Source of the DNA: an uncultured bacterium
GTDB lineage: Bacteria; Verrucomicrobiota; Lentisphaeria; Victivallales; UBA1829
Reading direction: 5' to 3'
DNA length: 64,000 nucleotides
Assembly: GCA_902778895.1 (NCBI GenBank)
Contig: CACYZF010000006.1
Span: forward strand, 269,154 to 333,153
Position numbers and translations under genes: made by a program. Shown here in pieces: positions 51,639 to 59,827 of this stretch; position 1 is the first letter of the stretch, and each line of letters opens with the position of its first letter. Under the pieces are notes generated by a model that was given only the letters and a program-made list of their open reading frames with translations, was not told the DNA's origin and ran no database searches.

Positions 51639-54626
51639 ATGAAAAAAATATTTATCCGTTTCTTTTTCTGTGGTTTGTTCTTTACTATAACAACGCTTTT
51701 GGGAGTTGAAAAGATTTATATTAGTGATGGTATTTTAAATTATTGCCTATCTCCAGATGCAGCTAACAGTGCTGTTGTGCTTTATTCCTTTGATATTCGA
51801 GATAAAGAATGGAAACAATACTATTTACCTATGACAATCGTTCCGGAAATCGACACCAGAAATGATGGGAACAAACAAATCATTAGATTCCCGCTTGCAT
51901 GGTATATGAATCGCAAAGAGTTACTTGTTGTATTTCATGATTTACATTCAGATGCAATGGGCAGAGTAATATTTTGTCTTTTTTCAACAGGCAGGACCCG
52001 CGATTTTGATTTTCGGTCTTTTACAGATTATTATGAATATCAAAATAATATAATGAAGTATAAGGGTTTTTATTTCGGCGTGGGTGGCCGTGTGTATATC
52101 CATGGAATGAGTTCTGCCCCATTTGCAGTTAAACGTCTAACTAACAATTCTGAAATATGGAATGATTTTGCTGACAAAAATATTATTGCACGTTTCCCTT
52201 CTAAAATATGGTATGATTTTGCTGGCAAAAATATTATTGCACGTTTCCCTTCTTACTCAAGCTTTTCAGACTGGATGCCATCAGAAAAACCAGCATACTA
52301 TAAATGGATGTCGTATGCAATTGAAGATGATAAGATTATTGTTATTCAAGATGATAAATTGAAAGATTTTACTCCATTATCAAGTGTTTCTGTAAAAGGG
52401 AAAAAAATCTATACGGATCATGGTGAAACGATCGACTTTCCAAACGATGTCGATTCGATCATTTGGGGTATTGATAAGAAACTATCAACTCCAAGTATGA
52501 TATTGTTATCTCAAACCGATAAGATTAAAATTTCTAAAAAAGATTATCCAGAACTTCCGAAGTTGATTCTTGCAAATGAAGACTCTGATTACGTGATGTT
52601 TATTTTTGACCGCAAGATTGATTCATCGAATGTGCAAGGTTCTTTACAAGAGATCAAAGATATGCTCGAAAAGAGCAGTTTATTACAACAATATCCACCA
52701 CGTCCTAAGAAAAAGGAAGTTAAGCCAACAGAAAACGTGATACATACTCCTACGCCATCGCCTGAAGAAATGGAACGGAGAAAAGCTGAATATTTAGCGA
52801 ATCGACCGAAATATTATAATTTTACCGATGACGAGTTTAAAGCTCTGTTTCCCGAGGTTGTGTCTAGACAGAATGTGAAAGATCATCTCAAAGTATTGTA
52901 TGAATCCGCCAATAATATTGTTACAATTACGCCACCAGATATCAATCAATTCAGTGAAGGTAATATTAAATTGCTTGATAAATCGAATCAAAATAAAATA
53001 TTATGGGAAATGGCAATTCCAAGTCAAATGGAATCAGGAACAGGGGCCGGGGCTATAAAATCAACGGCGTTTTTTGAAGATAATAAACGCGGATTTTTCT
53101 ATGCTGCTATTATCCGCAATGAACTGTTTCCTGAAATAGTCGTTCTTAAAATTGATTCAAAGAATGAAACAGTAAGTGAATTAAGGTTTGCCAGTCCTTT
53201 TCTTCCGGACCTGCCATTTAAAAAGATGAAGTTGAACGTGGTCCAAAATATTGTTTTTTTATCTGCCACATATATTGACAATAAACATCAAGAATCTGCT
53301 ATAGATATTTCTTCTGGTTTTTACAATGTGATATTGAATGAGAGACATAGAAAATATCCATATATACCGACAGAATTGTTTTTATTATTGACATCAGGTG
53401 ACACGAATGATAATGATGATTTTCTCAACATACAGGATATAAAACTTCAAAGGTTAAAGTCACTGTATGCAGACCTGACGATTTTAGGATTAAGTTTCGC
53501 CGAATATTTGTATTTTGTCGATGTTAAAGGCTCCTCCATTAATGATAGCATGTTTGCTAATCTTAACAAAAAATATCATGTTAGTTCGTTGCTTAACAAT
53601 AAGGTTTCTGAAGATGAGTTAGATCACTATTTGGATCAAAACTCAGAGATTTTATGGTCTATTCAAAAAAGAATAGACAAACGAATAATTCGACAAGCAA
53701 AATTTCTAAACAAAGATGCATTCTTAAAACAAATAGCTCAAATACATGTATCGAAAGACGCGGGGGCTGCCGTTAATCCATCGCCTGAAGAAATGGAACG
53801 GAGACAAGCTGAATATTTAACGAATCAACCGAAAGATAATATTTTTACCGATGACGAGTTTAAAGCTCTGTTTCCCGATGTTGAATATGGTAAAATTGCC
53901 GATTTATACGAGCGTGGCATGGCTTATGATTGGGATGAAAAATTCTCCGATGCCATGAAATGCTTTGAGCAAGACTCATCATTAAAGTCAAAATTTATGT
54001 TGGCAATGTATTACAAAACCGGGAGACCTGATATTCCAAAAGACTCTGTCAAGGCTAATGCTATCGTTAATGAGATAATTGGAGATGTCAGTAATCAGTC
54101 CGCCCCCACTCCTGAAATGTTATGCATAGCCGGACGTGCCTGCATGGAATTTGTTTCAACAGAATTTTATGAAATACGAGAGTTTCAAAATAAAGCGACA
54201 GAATTCTTCAAAGAATCCATTGAGCAAGGATATGCTGCTGCCGCTTTTTATCCTCAATATTACATAAGAAACAATGGTAAGTTTCAACCTCGGGAATTAC
54301 TTGAAATAGCCAACAAAAACAACTGTTTGGACACTGAAGTGTTAGCCGCAGGGATGGCATTATTTCGGAATCCTGTCTTTATGAATTATCGCAACAAACA
54401 GGAAAACCTGTTAACCATCAAAAAGGGTATTCAAGCACACATCCCATTGGCGGAATATATCCTTGGCGAATTATTCTATCTTGATGCCGCGAATCCTGAT
54501 CTTGCATTAAAGCCGAATCGAGAACTGGCGTTATTCTGGATGAAACGTGCCGCGAATCATGGAGAAGCGGGGGCCATAGAACTTTTACGGCAAAATCCCA
54601 CTTTGAGATCATTGCTGCATCCTTGA
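51639..54626 (+). CDS. Large exported protein of unknown function on an AT-rich island, Sel1/TPR-like C-terminus
   Basis: A 995-residue protein with signal peptide (MKKIFIRFFFCGLFFTITTLLG). The middle is beta-rich without a recognised family. The stretch 'SPEEMERR-x-AEYL' ... 'FTDDEFKALFP' occurs twice (about residues 373-407 and 714-748), so part of the gene is duplicated. After the second copy come Sel1/TPR-like helical repeats (ADLYERGMAYDWDEKFSDAM; ALFWMKRAANHGEAGAIELL). The gene is by eye about one third GC, with A/T-rich codons, in strong contrast to the GC-rich neighbours, which suggests horizontal acquisition or a different mutational history. AGGTGA lies before the ATG at 51639; an upstream start at 51540 adds 33 residues before the signal peptide and is unlikely. 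Confidence 0.75.
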   Translation: MKKIFIRFFFCGLFFTITTLLGVEKIYISDGILNYCLSPDAANSAVVLYSFDIRDKEWKQYYLPMTIVPEIDTRNDGNKQIIRFPLAWYMNRKELLVVFHDLHSDAMGRVIFCLFSTGRTRDFDFRSFTDYYEYQNNIMKYKGFYFGVGGRVYIHGMSSAPFAVKRLTNNSEIWNDFADKNIIARFPSKIWYDFAGKNIIARFPSYSSFSDWMPSEKPAYYKWMSYAIEDDKIIVIQDDKLKDFTPLSSVSVKGKKIYTDHGETIDFPNDVDSIIWGIDKKLSTPSMILLSQTDKIKISKKDYPELPKLILANEDSDYVMFIFDRKIDSSNVQGSLQEIKDMLEKSSLLQQYPPRPKKKEVKPTENVIHTPTPSPEEMERRKAEYLANRPKYYNFTDDEFKALFPEVVSRQNVKDHLKVLYESANNIVTITPPDINQFSEGNIKLLDKSNQNKILWEMAIPSQMESGTGAGAIKSTAFFEDNKRGFFYAAIIRNELFPEIVVLKIDSKNETVSELRFASPFLPDLPFKKMKLNVVQNIVFLSATYIDNKHQESAIDISSGFYNVILNERHRKYPYIPTELFLLLTSGDTNDNDDFLNIQDIKLQRLKSLYADLTILGLSFAEYLYFVDVKGSSINDSMFANLNKKYHVSSLLNNKVSEDELDHYLDQNSEILWSIQKRIDKRIIRQAKFLNKDAFLKQIAQIHVSKDAGAAVNPSPEEMERRQAEYLTNQPKDNIFTDDEFKALFPDVEYGKIADLYERGMAYDWDEKFSDAMKCFEQDSSLKSKFMLAMYYKTGRPDIPKDSVKANAIVNEIIGDVSNQSAPTPEMLCIAGRACMEFVSTEFYEIREFQNKATEFFKESIEQGYAAAAFYPQYYIRNNGKFQPRELLEIANKNNCLDTEVLAAGMALFRNPVFMNYRNKQENLLTIKKGIQAHIPLAEYILGELFYLDAANPDLALKPNRELALFWMKRAANHGEAGAIELLRQNPTLRSLLHP
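52152..52253 (+). repeat. 51-bp tandem duplication inside the AT-rich gene
   Basis: Two adjacent 51-bp units (52152-52202, 52203-52253) encode WNDFADKNIIARFPS and WYDFAGKNIIARFPS with their leading residues. The units differ at few bases, indicating recent duplication. Confidence 0.9.
52755..52855 (+). repeat. Internal direct repeat of the AT-rich gene, copy A
   Basis: About 101 bp related to copy B at 53778-53878; both encode the SPEEMERR ... FTDDEFKALFP module. The ends are almost identical and the centre diverged. Confidence 0.8.
53778..53878 (+). repeat. Internal direct repeat of the AT-rich gene, copy B
   Basis: Second copy of the module at 52755-52855. It directly precedes the Sel1/TPR-like C-terminal region. 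Confidence 0.8.
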
Positions 54627-54644
54627 TCATTTTCAATTTAACCG

Positions 54645-55106
54645 ATGACGAACGTAATTTTCAACAGCGGCTTTATCGGCTTTTTGATTTTGGTGTTGCT
54701 CTTTGCTGTCAGCACGGCGGCACTGAAAATCGCTATCCGCTGTGTGTGGGTGTTGCATAAAACTATATTTGCGACGGCGGAATTCGAAGAAAAGCTGATT
54801 CCGTTTCTTTTTCTCGCCATCGCGCAGATGGTCTCGCTTCTTCCTCTTCGCGTCCAGGCGGCATTGCCGAAGGAGCTTCCGGCTGCGCCGACGAAGTTCC
54901 TGACGGGAGCCTGCCTGACACGTTCGGAGGACCTGTGGATCACGGCGGAAGCAGGCGGCGTCTGGAACGCGCCGAACAGAAGACTGAGCGTATTCGGGAA
55001 CAGTAGAAGAAGCTTTGCCACTGATATCGGCTTCCGGCAGCGAAAAAACGGCGATGAGATAATTCTCCCTTCCCGCGAAAAACTCTATAAAAAGATAGGG
55101 AATTGA
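54645..55106 (+). CDS. Small membrane protein of unknown function
   Basis: A 153-residue protein that starts 18 bases after the AT-rich gene. It has a hydrophobic N-terminal segment (FIGFLILVLLFAVSTAALKIAI) and a second one near residues 51-67 (FLFLAIAQMVSLLPL). The rest is polar with no motif I recognise. Base composition returns toward the chromosome average within this gene, so it marks the right side of the AT-rich island. The ribosome-binding site is weak, and the reading could be a degenerate remnant; hence moderate confidence. Confidence 0.45.
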   Translation: MTNVIFNSGFIGFLILVLLFAVSTAALKIAIRCVWVLHKTIFATAEFEEKLIPFLFLAIAQMVSLLPLRVQAALPKELPAAPTKFLTGACLTRSEDLWITAEAGGVWNAPNRRLSVFGNSRRSFATDIGFRQRKNGDEIILPSREKLYKKIGN

Positions 55107-55129
55107 CTGGTTATTTCCGGAAAATGCTG

Positions 55130-55135
55130 TATATT
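55130..55135 (+). promoter_or_regulatory. Possible -10 box of the rpiB-glyA gene
   Basis: TATATT preceded by TG, the -10 form recurrent in this window. The nearest -35-like TTGACT (55103-55108) is 21 bases away, which is too far, so the assignment is weak. Confidence 0.3.
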
Positions 55136-55153
55136 ATAAGCGTCCGTTTTTTT

Positions 55154-55203
55154 GGAGGCAGCGCCTCCACTGCGGCAGTGCCCGGCTCCGATCGGGCACG
55201 GGG
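55154..55203 (+). repeat. Dispersed two-hairpin repeat, copy 3
   Basis: GGAGGC-AGC-GCCTCC, then ACTGCGGCA, then GTGCCCG ... CGGGCAC followed by GGGG. This is the copy closest to copy 2 at 43760. It lies in the leader of the rpiB-glyA gene. Confidence 0.7.
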
Positions 55204-55297
55204 AAGCATTTCTTTCGCCGCGGAACTGTGATTAAACGGAAACGGACACGATCATGCATTTTTCAACGGCAACCAGCCAATCAATAAGGAAACACAA

Positions 55298-57019
55298 ATG
55301 AACAAGATCACGGACTGGTACGGCTCCAAGGGGCTGACCATGGGCATCGCCGCCGACCACGGCGGATTCGAACTGAAAGCGAAACTCATCCCGTTCCTCG
55401 AAGGCAAGGGATTCACCGTGAAGGACTTCGGCCCCACGGTGTATGATGCCGGGGACGATTACTCGGTGTTCGGATCCGCGATGGCGAAGGCCGTCTCAAA
55501 GGGCGAAATCCAGCTTGGCATCCTGCTCTGCCGCAGCGGCGCGGGCATGGTCATCACGGCAGACCGCTTCCACGGCGTCCGCGCCGTCGTGGCGTTCTGC
55601 AAGGAGAATACCAAGGCCAGCCGCGAGCACAACTGTTCGAACGTGCTGGTCATCCCCGCCGACTACATGGACGAGGCGAAGATGAAGGAGCTCATCGAGA
55701 CCTGGCTCTCCACCCCGTTCTCCGGCGACGCCCGCCACGTCCGCCGCCTCGAAATCCTCGAAAAGCGCACCTACGACGACATCGCGGCGGTCCGTTCCGC
55801 CGACCCGGAGATCGCCGCGCTGATCGACAAGGAAGCCGACCGCCAGTTCAACGGCATCGAGCTCATCGCCTCCGAAAACTTCACGAGCACGGCCGTCCGC
55901 GCCGCCCAGGGCTCCGTCCTGACCAACAAGTACGCCGAAGGCTATCCGCGCAAGCGCTACTACAACGGCTGCGAATTCGTGGACGAGGTGGAACAGCTCG
56001 CGATCGACCGCGCGAAGGAACTCTTCGGCGCCGAAGCCGCGAACGTGCAGCCCCACGCGGGCAGCCAGGCGAACATGGCGGTGTATTTCGCGCTGCTGAA
56101 CCCCGGCGACACTGTGCTCTCCATGAGCCTCGACCACGGCGGACACCTCACGCACGGCCATCCGATGAACTTCAGCGGCAACCTGTTCCACATCGTGCCC
56201 TACGGCGTCTCCGCCGAGACCGAGCGCCTCGACTATGACGAGATCGAACGCCTCGCCATGGAGCACAAGCCCCGCATGATCCTCGCCGGCGCGTCCGCCT
56301 ATCCGCGCGCCATCGACTTCGCCCGTCTGCGCCAGATCGCCGACAAGGCCAACGCCTTCCTCTTCGTCGATATGGCGCACATCGCCGGCCTGGTCGCCGC
56401 CGGCCTGCACCAGAACCCGGTCCCGTACTGCGATGTGGTCACCACCACCACGCACAAGACCCTCCGCGGCCCGCGTTCCGGCCTCATCCTCTGCAAGGAA
56501 AAATACATCAAGGCGATCAACTCCAAGGTGTTCCCCGGCCTCCAGGGTGGCCCGCTCATGCACGTGATCGCCGCAAAGGCCATCTGCTTCAAGGAAGCGA
56601 TGTCGCCCGCGTTCAAGGCGTATCAGCAGCAGATCGTGAAGAACGCCTCCACGCTCGCCGCCGCGCTCGCCGACAAGGGATTCCGCATCGTCTCCGGCGG
56701 CACCGACAACCACCTGATGCTCGTCGACCTGCGTCCGCGCCACGCCACCGGCAAGGAGATCGCCACCGCCCTCGACAAGGCGGCGATCACGGTCAACAAG
56801 AACATGATCCCGTTCGACCCCGAAAAGCCGTTCGTCACCAGCGGCATCCGCATCGGTACGCCCGCTGTCACCACGCGCGGCATGAAGGAACCGGAAATGC
56901 TCCGCATCGCCGACTTCATCGACCGCGCCGCCGCGGCGAAAGACGACGATGCTGCGCTCGCCGCCATCCGCGCCGAAGTGATCGATTTCTGCGCCGATTT
57001 CCCGATGCCGGAATTCTGA
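55298..57019 (+). CDS. Fused RpiB-like isomerase and serine hydroxymethyltransferase
   Basis: A 573-residue two-domain protein. Residues 1 to about 150 are an RpiB/LacAB-type sugar-phosphate isomerase: [15 protein letters not shown] at the start and [17 protein letters not shown] with the active-site Cys, where most RpiB have C-G-T-G-x-G-M. Residues about 155-573 are a complete serine hydroxymethyltransferase: [22 protein letters not shown], the PLP-binding Lys in [14 protein letters not shown], and [17 protein letters not shown]. The first domain would interconvert ribose-5- and ribulose-5-phosphate and the second makes glycine and methylene-tetrahydrofolate from serine. There is no stop or frameshift between the domains, so the fusion is real in this sequence. 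It lies 22 bases upstream of serS. Confidence 0.92.
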   Translation: MNKITDWYGSKGLTMGIAADHGGFELKAKLIPFLEGKGFTVKDFGPTVYDAGDDYSVFGSAMAKAVSKGEIQLGILLCRSGAGMVITADRFHGVRAVVAFCKENTKASREHNCSNVLVIPADYMDEAKMKELIETWLSTPFSGDARHVRRLEILEKRTYDDIAAVRSADPEIAALIDKEADRQFNGIELIASENFTSTAVRAAQGSVLTNKYAEGYPRKRYYNGCEFVDEVEQLAIDRAKELFGAEAANVQPHAGSQANMAVYFALLNPGDTVLSMSLDHGGHLTHGHPMNFSGNLFHIVPYGVSAETERLDYDEIERLAMEHKPRMILAGASAYPRAIDFARLRQIADKANAFLFVDMAHIAGLVAAGLHQNPVPYCDVVTTTTHKTLRGPRSGLILCKEKYIKAINSKVFPGLQGGPLMHVIAAKAICFKEAMSPAFKAYQQQIVKNASTLAAALADKGFRIVSGGTDNHLMLVDLRPRHATGKEIATALDKAAITVNKNMIPFDPEKPFVTSGIRIGTPAVTTRGMKEPEMLRIADFIDRAAAAKDDDAALAAIRAEVIDFCADFPMPEF

Positions 57020-57041
57020 GCGGAAACAGGAGATCCTGAAC

Positions 57042-58334
57042 ATGCTTGATATCAAATTCGTACGCGAGAACCCGGACGCCGTCCGCGAGAACATCCGCAA
57101 GAAATTCCAGGACGGTAAACTCCCGCTCGTCGACAAGGTCCTGGAGCTCGACAAGCGCAACCGCGAGATCAAGACCGAGGTCGAAACCCTCCGCGCTAAA
57201 CGCAAGACCATCTCCAAGGAGATCGGCAAGCTGATGGGGCAGGGGAAGAAGGACGAGGCCGAACAGATCAAGGCCGAAATGGCGGGCGACGCCGCGCGCA
57301 TCGACGAACTCTCCGCCGAGGAAGTGCGCGTGGAGGAAGAACTCCTGAAGACCATGATGGTCATCCCGAACATCATCGATCCCTCCGTGCCCATCGGAAA
57401 GAACGACACGGAAAATGTCGAGCTGGAACGCTTCGGCGAGCCGGTCGTGCCCGATTTCGAGATCCCGTACCACACCGACATCATGGAGAGCTTCTGCGGC
57501 ATCGACCTGGACAGCGCCCGCCGCGTGGCCGGCAACGGCTTCTACTACCTCGTCGGCGACGTCGCGCGCCTGCACTCCGGCATCCTCTCCTACGCCCGCG
57601 ACTTCATGGTCGGGCGCGGCTTCACCTACTGCGTGCCGCCCTTCATGATCCGCAGCAACGTGGTCTCCGGCGTGATGAGCTTCGCCGAGATGGATTCCAT
57701 GATGTACAAGATCGAGGGTGAAGACCTGTACCTGATCGGCACCAGCGAACACTCCATGATCGGACGTTTCATCGACCAGATCCTCCCCGAGGAATCCCTC
57801 CCGCTCGCCCTCACCAGCTATTCCCCCTGCTTCCGCAAGGAGAAAGGCGCGCACGGCATTGAGGAACGCGGCGTGTACCGCATCCACCAGTTCGAAAAAC
57901 AGGAAATGATCGTGATCTGCAAGCCCGAGGACAGCATGATGTGGTTCGACCGCCTCTGGCACAACACCGTCGATTTCTTCCGTTCCATGGACATCCCCGT
58001 CCGCACGCTCGAATGCTGCTCCGGCGACCTCGCCGACCTGAAGGTCAAGTCGCTCGACGTCGAGGCGTGGTCCCCGCGCCAGAAGAAGTATTTCGAGGTC
58101 GGCTCCTGCTCCACGCTCGGCGACGCCCAGGCGCGCCGCCTCCGCATCCGCGTGAACGGCAAGGACGGCAAGAAGTATTTCGCGCACACGCTGAACAACA
58201 CCGTGGTCGCGCCGCCGCGCATGCTCATCGCGTTCCTGGAGAACCGTCTCCAGGCCGATGGCTCCGTCACGATCCCCGATGTCCTGAAGCCCTACTGCGG
58301 CTTCGACAAGCTCGTGCCGAACAACAAAAAGTAA
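57042..58334 (+). CDS. serS: Seryl-tRNA synthetase
   Basis: A 430-residue class II synthetase. The N-terminal antiparallel coiled coil that contacts tRNA-Ser spans about residues 25-105 (KVLELDKRNREIKTEVETL). Core motifs are SPCFRKEKGAHG (motif 2), and 'NNTVVAPPRMLIAFLENRLQ' with motif 3 near the C-terminus. Length fits bacterial SerRS. The gene follows the RpiB-GlyA fusion by 22 bases, linking serine use in translation with serine-glycine conversion; they are probably cotranscribed. Confidence 0.97.
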   Translation: MLDIKFVRENPDAVRENIRKKFQDGKLPLVDKVLELDKRNREIKTEVETLRAKRKTISKEIGKLMGQGKKDEAEQIKAEMAGDAARIDELSAEEVRVEEELLKTMMVIPNIIDPSVPIGKNDTENVELERFGEPVVPDFEIPYHTDIMESFCGIDLDSARRVAGNGFYYLVGDVARLHSGILSYARDFMVGRGFTYCVPPFMIRSNVVSGVMSFAEMDSMMYKIEGEDLYLIGTSEHSMIGRFIDQILPEESLPLALTSYSPCFRKEKGAHGIEERGVYRIHQFEKQEMIVICKPEDSMMWFDRLWHNTVDFFRSMDIPVRTLECCSGDLADLKVKSLDVEAWSPRQKKYFEVGSCSTLGDAQARRLRIRVNGKDGKKYFAHTLNNTVVAPPRMLIAFLENRLQADGSVTIPDVLKPYCGFDKLVPNNKK

Positions 58335-58637
58335 GCGGACCGGCGGAAACGCCGGAAGCAAGCTGAAAATAATCGGCGGAAACGCCGTGAAAGAATCGGG
58401 CGTCCCCGGCTCATCCTCAGCCCCGGACGCCCGAATCGTGTCCGGACTCCCCGGTCTGCGGACAGGGCAGGGCGGTTTTCCGGCAGTCATGATTGCTTTT
58501 TTGAGGGGTGCAAAAAGAAAGTTAGTTTTTTTTGCAAACACGTTCTTTTAGCTTGATTTTTTTATGATATTATGATATTGTAATGTTTGAAAATGACCGA
58601 ACCGGAATCAGCAACACCTATTCCAAGGAGAAATAAC
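58335..58637. other. Intergenic region after serS with three hairpins
   Basis: No gene is visible in these 303 bases. Two small stems with GAAA (GNRA) loops occur at 58340-58355 and 58374-58387. A larger stem TCGGGCGTCC ... GGACGCCCGA lies at about 58395-58439 and may end serS transcription, although no T-run follows. The right end is AT-rich and contains the promoter of the next gene. Confidence 0.5.
58553..58581 (+). promoter_or_regulatory. Promoter of the 58638 gene
   Basis: TTGATT and TATTGT separated by 17 bases, about 57 bases before the start codon. Confidence 0.5.
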
Positions 58638-59684
58638 ATGAAACACCGATTATTTCTGATCGCCGCTTTGTTCGCCTGTGTGCTGGGCGGGGTTTGTTCC
58701 TGTTCACAGGAGGAAGATGCGTCATCGTCCAGATCAGCGCAGTCCGCGCCCCGTCCGGATCTCAACGACCCCGAACAGAGAGCAGAGCTGATCAAGATTC
58801 TGTCTGAGTGTTTTCTCTTCTGGGAATCGCGAGATGATATTGAAATTGATGAAAACGGGAAGATTCTGACCCCGACGCTCGATGAAAGCCTTGAAGAATG
58901 GCGTCAGGCAAATGGGCTTACGAAAGAAGACATGACGGACATCTTCGCCCGAATCATCCGGGAGCATCTGGCGGAACTGGAAACCGCCCCCGATTCCGAC
59001 AGAATTCCGGACATGTATTTCCGCGCACAATGGTATCTTAAAAACTATCCGCTCCCGCAGGAAGAGTTCATGGCGCTGGTGCGGAAAACCGTCGATCTGG
59101 ACCCGGATCATGGGGGTGATCTTGCTTACAGTTATATCAAGACTTATCCCGACTGGATCTTCGACGACGGGACATTCGTGGAAATCGCGGAACGGGTCCA
59201 TTCATCCATGATGAGTATTTCGAGCTTATTGGAGGATATGTTCAATCAGATCGGCAAGGAGACTGACGAAGCCCGTAAAAAGAAACTGCTGGACAAGGCA
59301 TTCGAATGGGCTCTCCGGGATGACAACCTTGAGAACTTTCCTTTTTTGGACCGGCTTCTGCTGGATCACGACAAAAAACGTTATGCAACGCATCCCGGGC
59401 GGAAGATCCAATTGGAAAAGGAATTGAAGCTTTATGAGGAAGCCAGGCGTTATGACTGGGTTTACCGCCGGACGAAATACGCGCTGGAGCATTTCGGCGA
59501 GGGAGACGAAGCGTTCGAAATGTTGTACAAGATGGATACGGATCTCAAATTGCGAGATGGTGAATGGGAACGTGCCGAGCGCAAAAGACGTTCGAGAGAG
59601 CATATAGAAGAGATGAAGAAAGCGGGAAAAAACCCCAGGTCTGTTTATTCCAAAGAGTATCTCGAAGATTTATACCGCGATTGA
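58638..59684 (+). CDS. Lipoprotein-like family member with charged helical region
   Basis: A 348-residue protein with signal peptide MKHRLFLIAALFACVLGGV and a Cys pair (CSC) that could be a lipidation site. It lacks the beta domain of its relative at 50106; after a Ser-rich linker it goes straight to the charged, helical region (ARKKKLLDKAFEWALRDDNLENF) and the shared C-terminal block (WVYRRTKYALEHFGEGDEAF). The function is unknown. AAGGAG-AAATAAC-ATG is the family leader, which decides the start at 58638 over an upstream ATG at 58587. Confidence 0.75.
   Translation: MKHRLFLIAALFACVLGGVCSCSQEEDASSSRSAQSAPRPDLNDPEQRAELIKILSECFLFWESRDDIEIDENGKILTPTLDESLEEWRQANGLTKEDMTDIFARIIREHLAELETAPDSDRIPDMYFRAQWYLKNYPLPQEEFMALVRKTVDLDPDHGGDLAYSYIKTYPDWIFDDGTFVEIAERVHSSMMSISSLLEDMFNQIGKETDEARKKKLLDKAFEWALRDDNLENFPFLDRLLLDHDKKRYATHPGRKIQLEKELKLYEEARRYDWVYRRTKYALEHFGEGDEAFEMLYKMDTDLKLRDGEWERAERKRRSREHIEEMKKAGKNPRSVYSKEYLEDLYRD
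59455..59543 (+). repeat. 89-bp block nearly identical to 51136-51224
   Basis: The partner of the block in the gene at 50106-51383, with one mismatch in 89 bases by direct comparison. Confidence 0.85.
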
Positions 59685-59741
59685 TAAAAACACCGTTTTT
59701 CGCTGGACGGTAAAAGTCTTTCCGATTTCCCGTCCGGCGGC

Positions 59742-59800
59742 AAAAAAAAGGACGGGATCCCGGGCGGACTCATCATCATTGCCGCCCGGAACCCCGTCGG
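59742..59800 (-). terminator. Rho-independent terminator of the PII/AmtB operon
   Basis: On the minus strand a long stem (GACGGGG... with inner CCGGGCGG/CCGCCCGG) is followed by eight Ts, about 30 bases after the amtB stop. Confidence 0.8.
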
Positions 59801-59827
59801 AGTTCAATTCAATGTTTCAGTTATTCA

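Noticed and set aside
55189..55206. Third-party sigma-54-like site GGCACGGGGAAGC
   Set aside because: The GG to GC spacing is nine instead of ten and the bases belong to the dispersed hairpin repeat.
59701..59741. Hairpin as plus-strand terminator of the 58638 gene
   Set aside because: The stem is followed by A residues on the plus strand, not T. Only the neighbouring minus-strand terminator is convincing.
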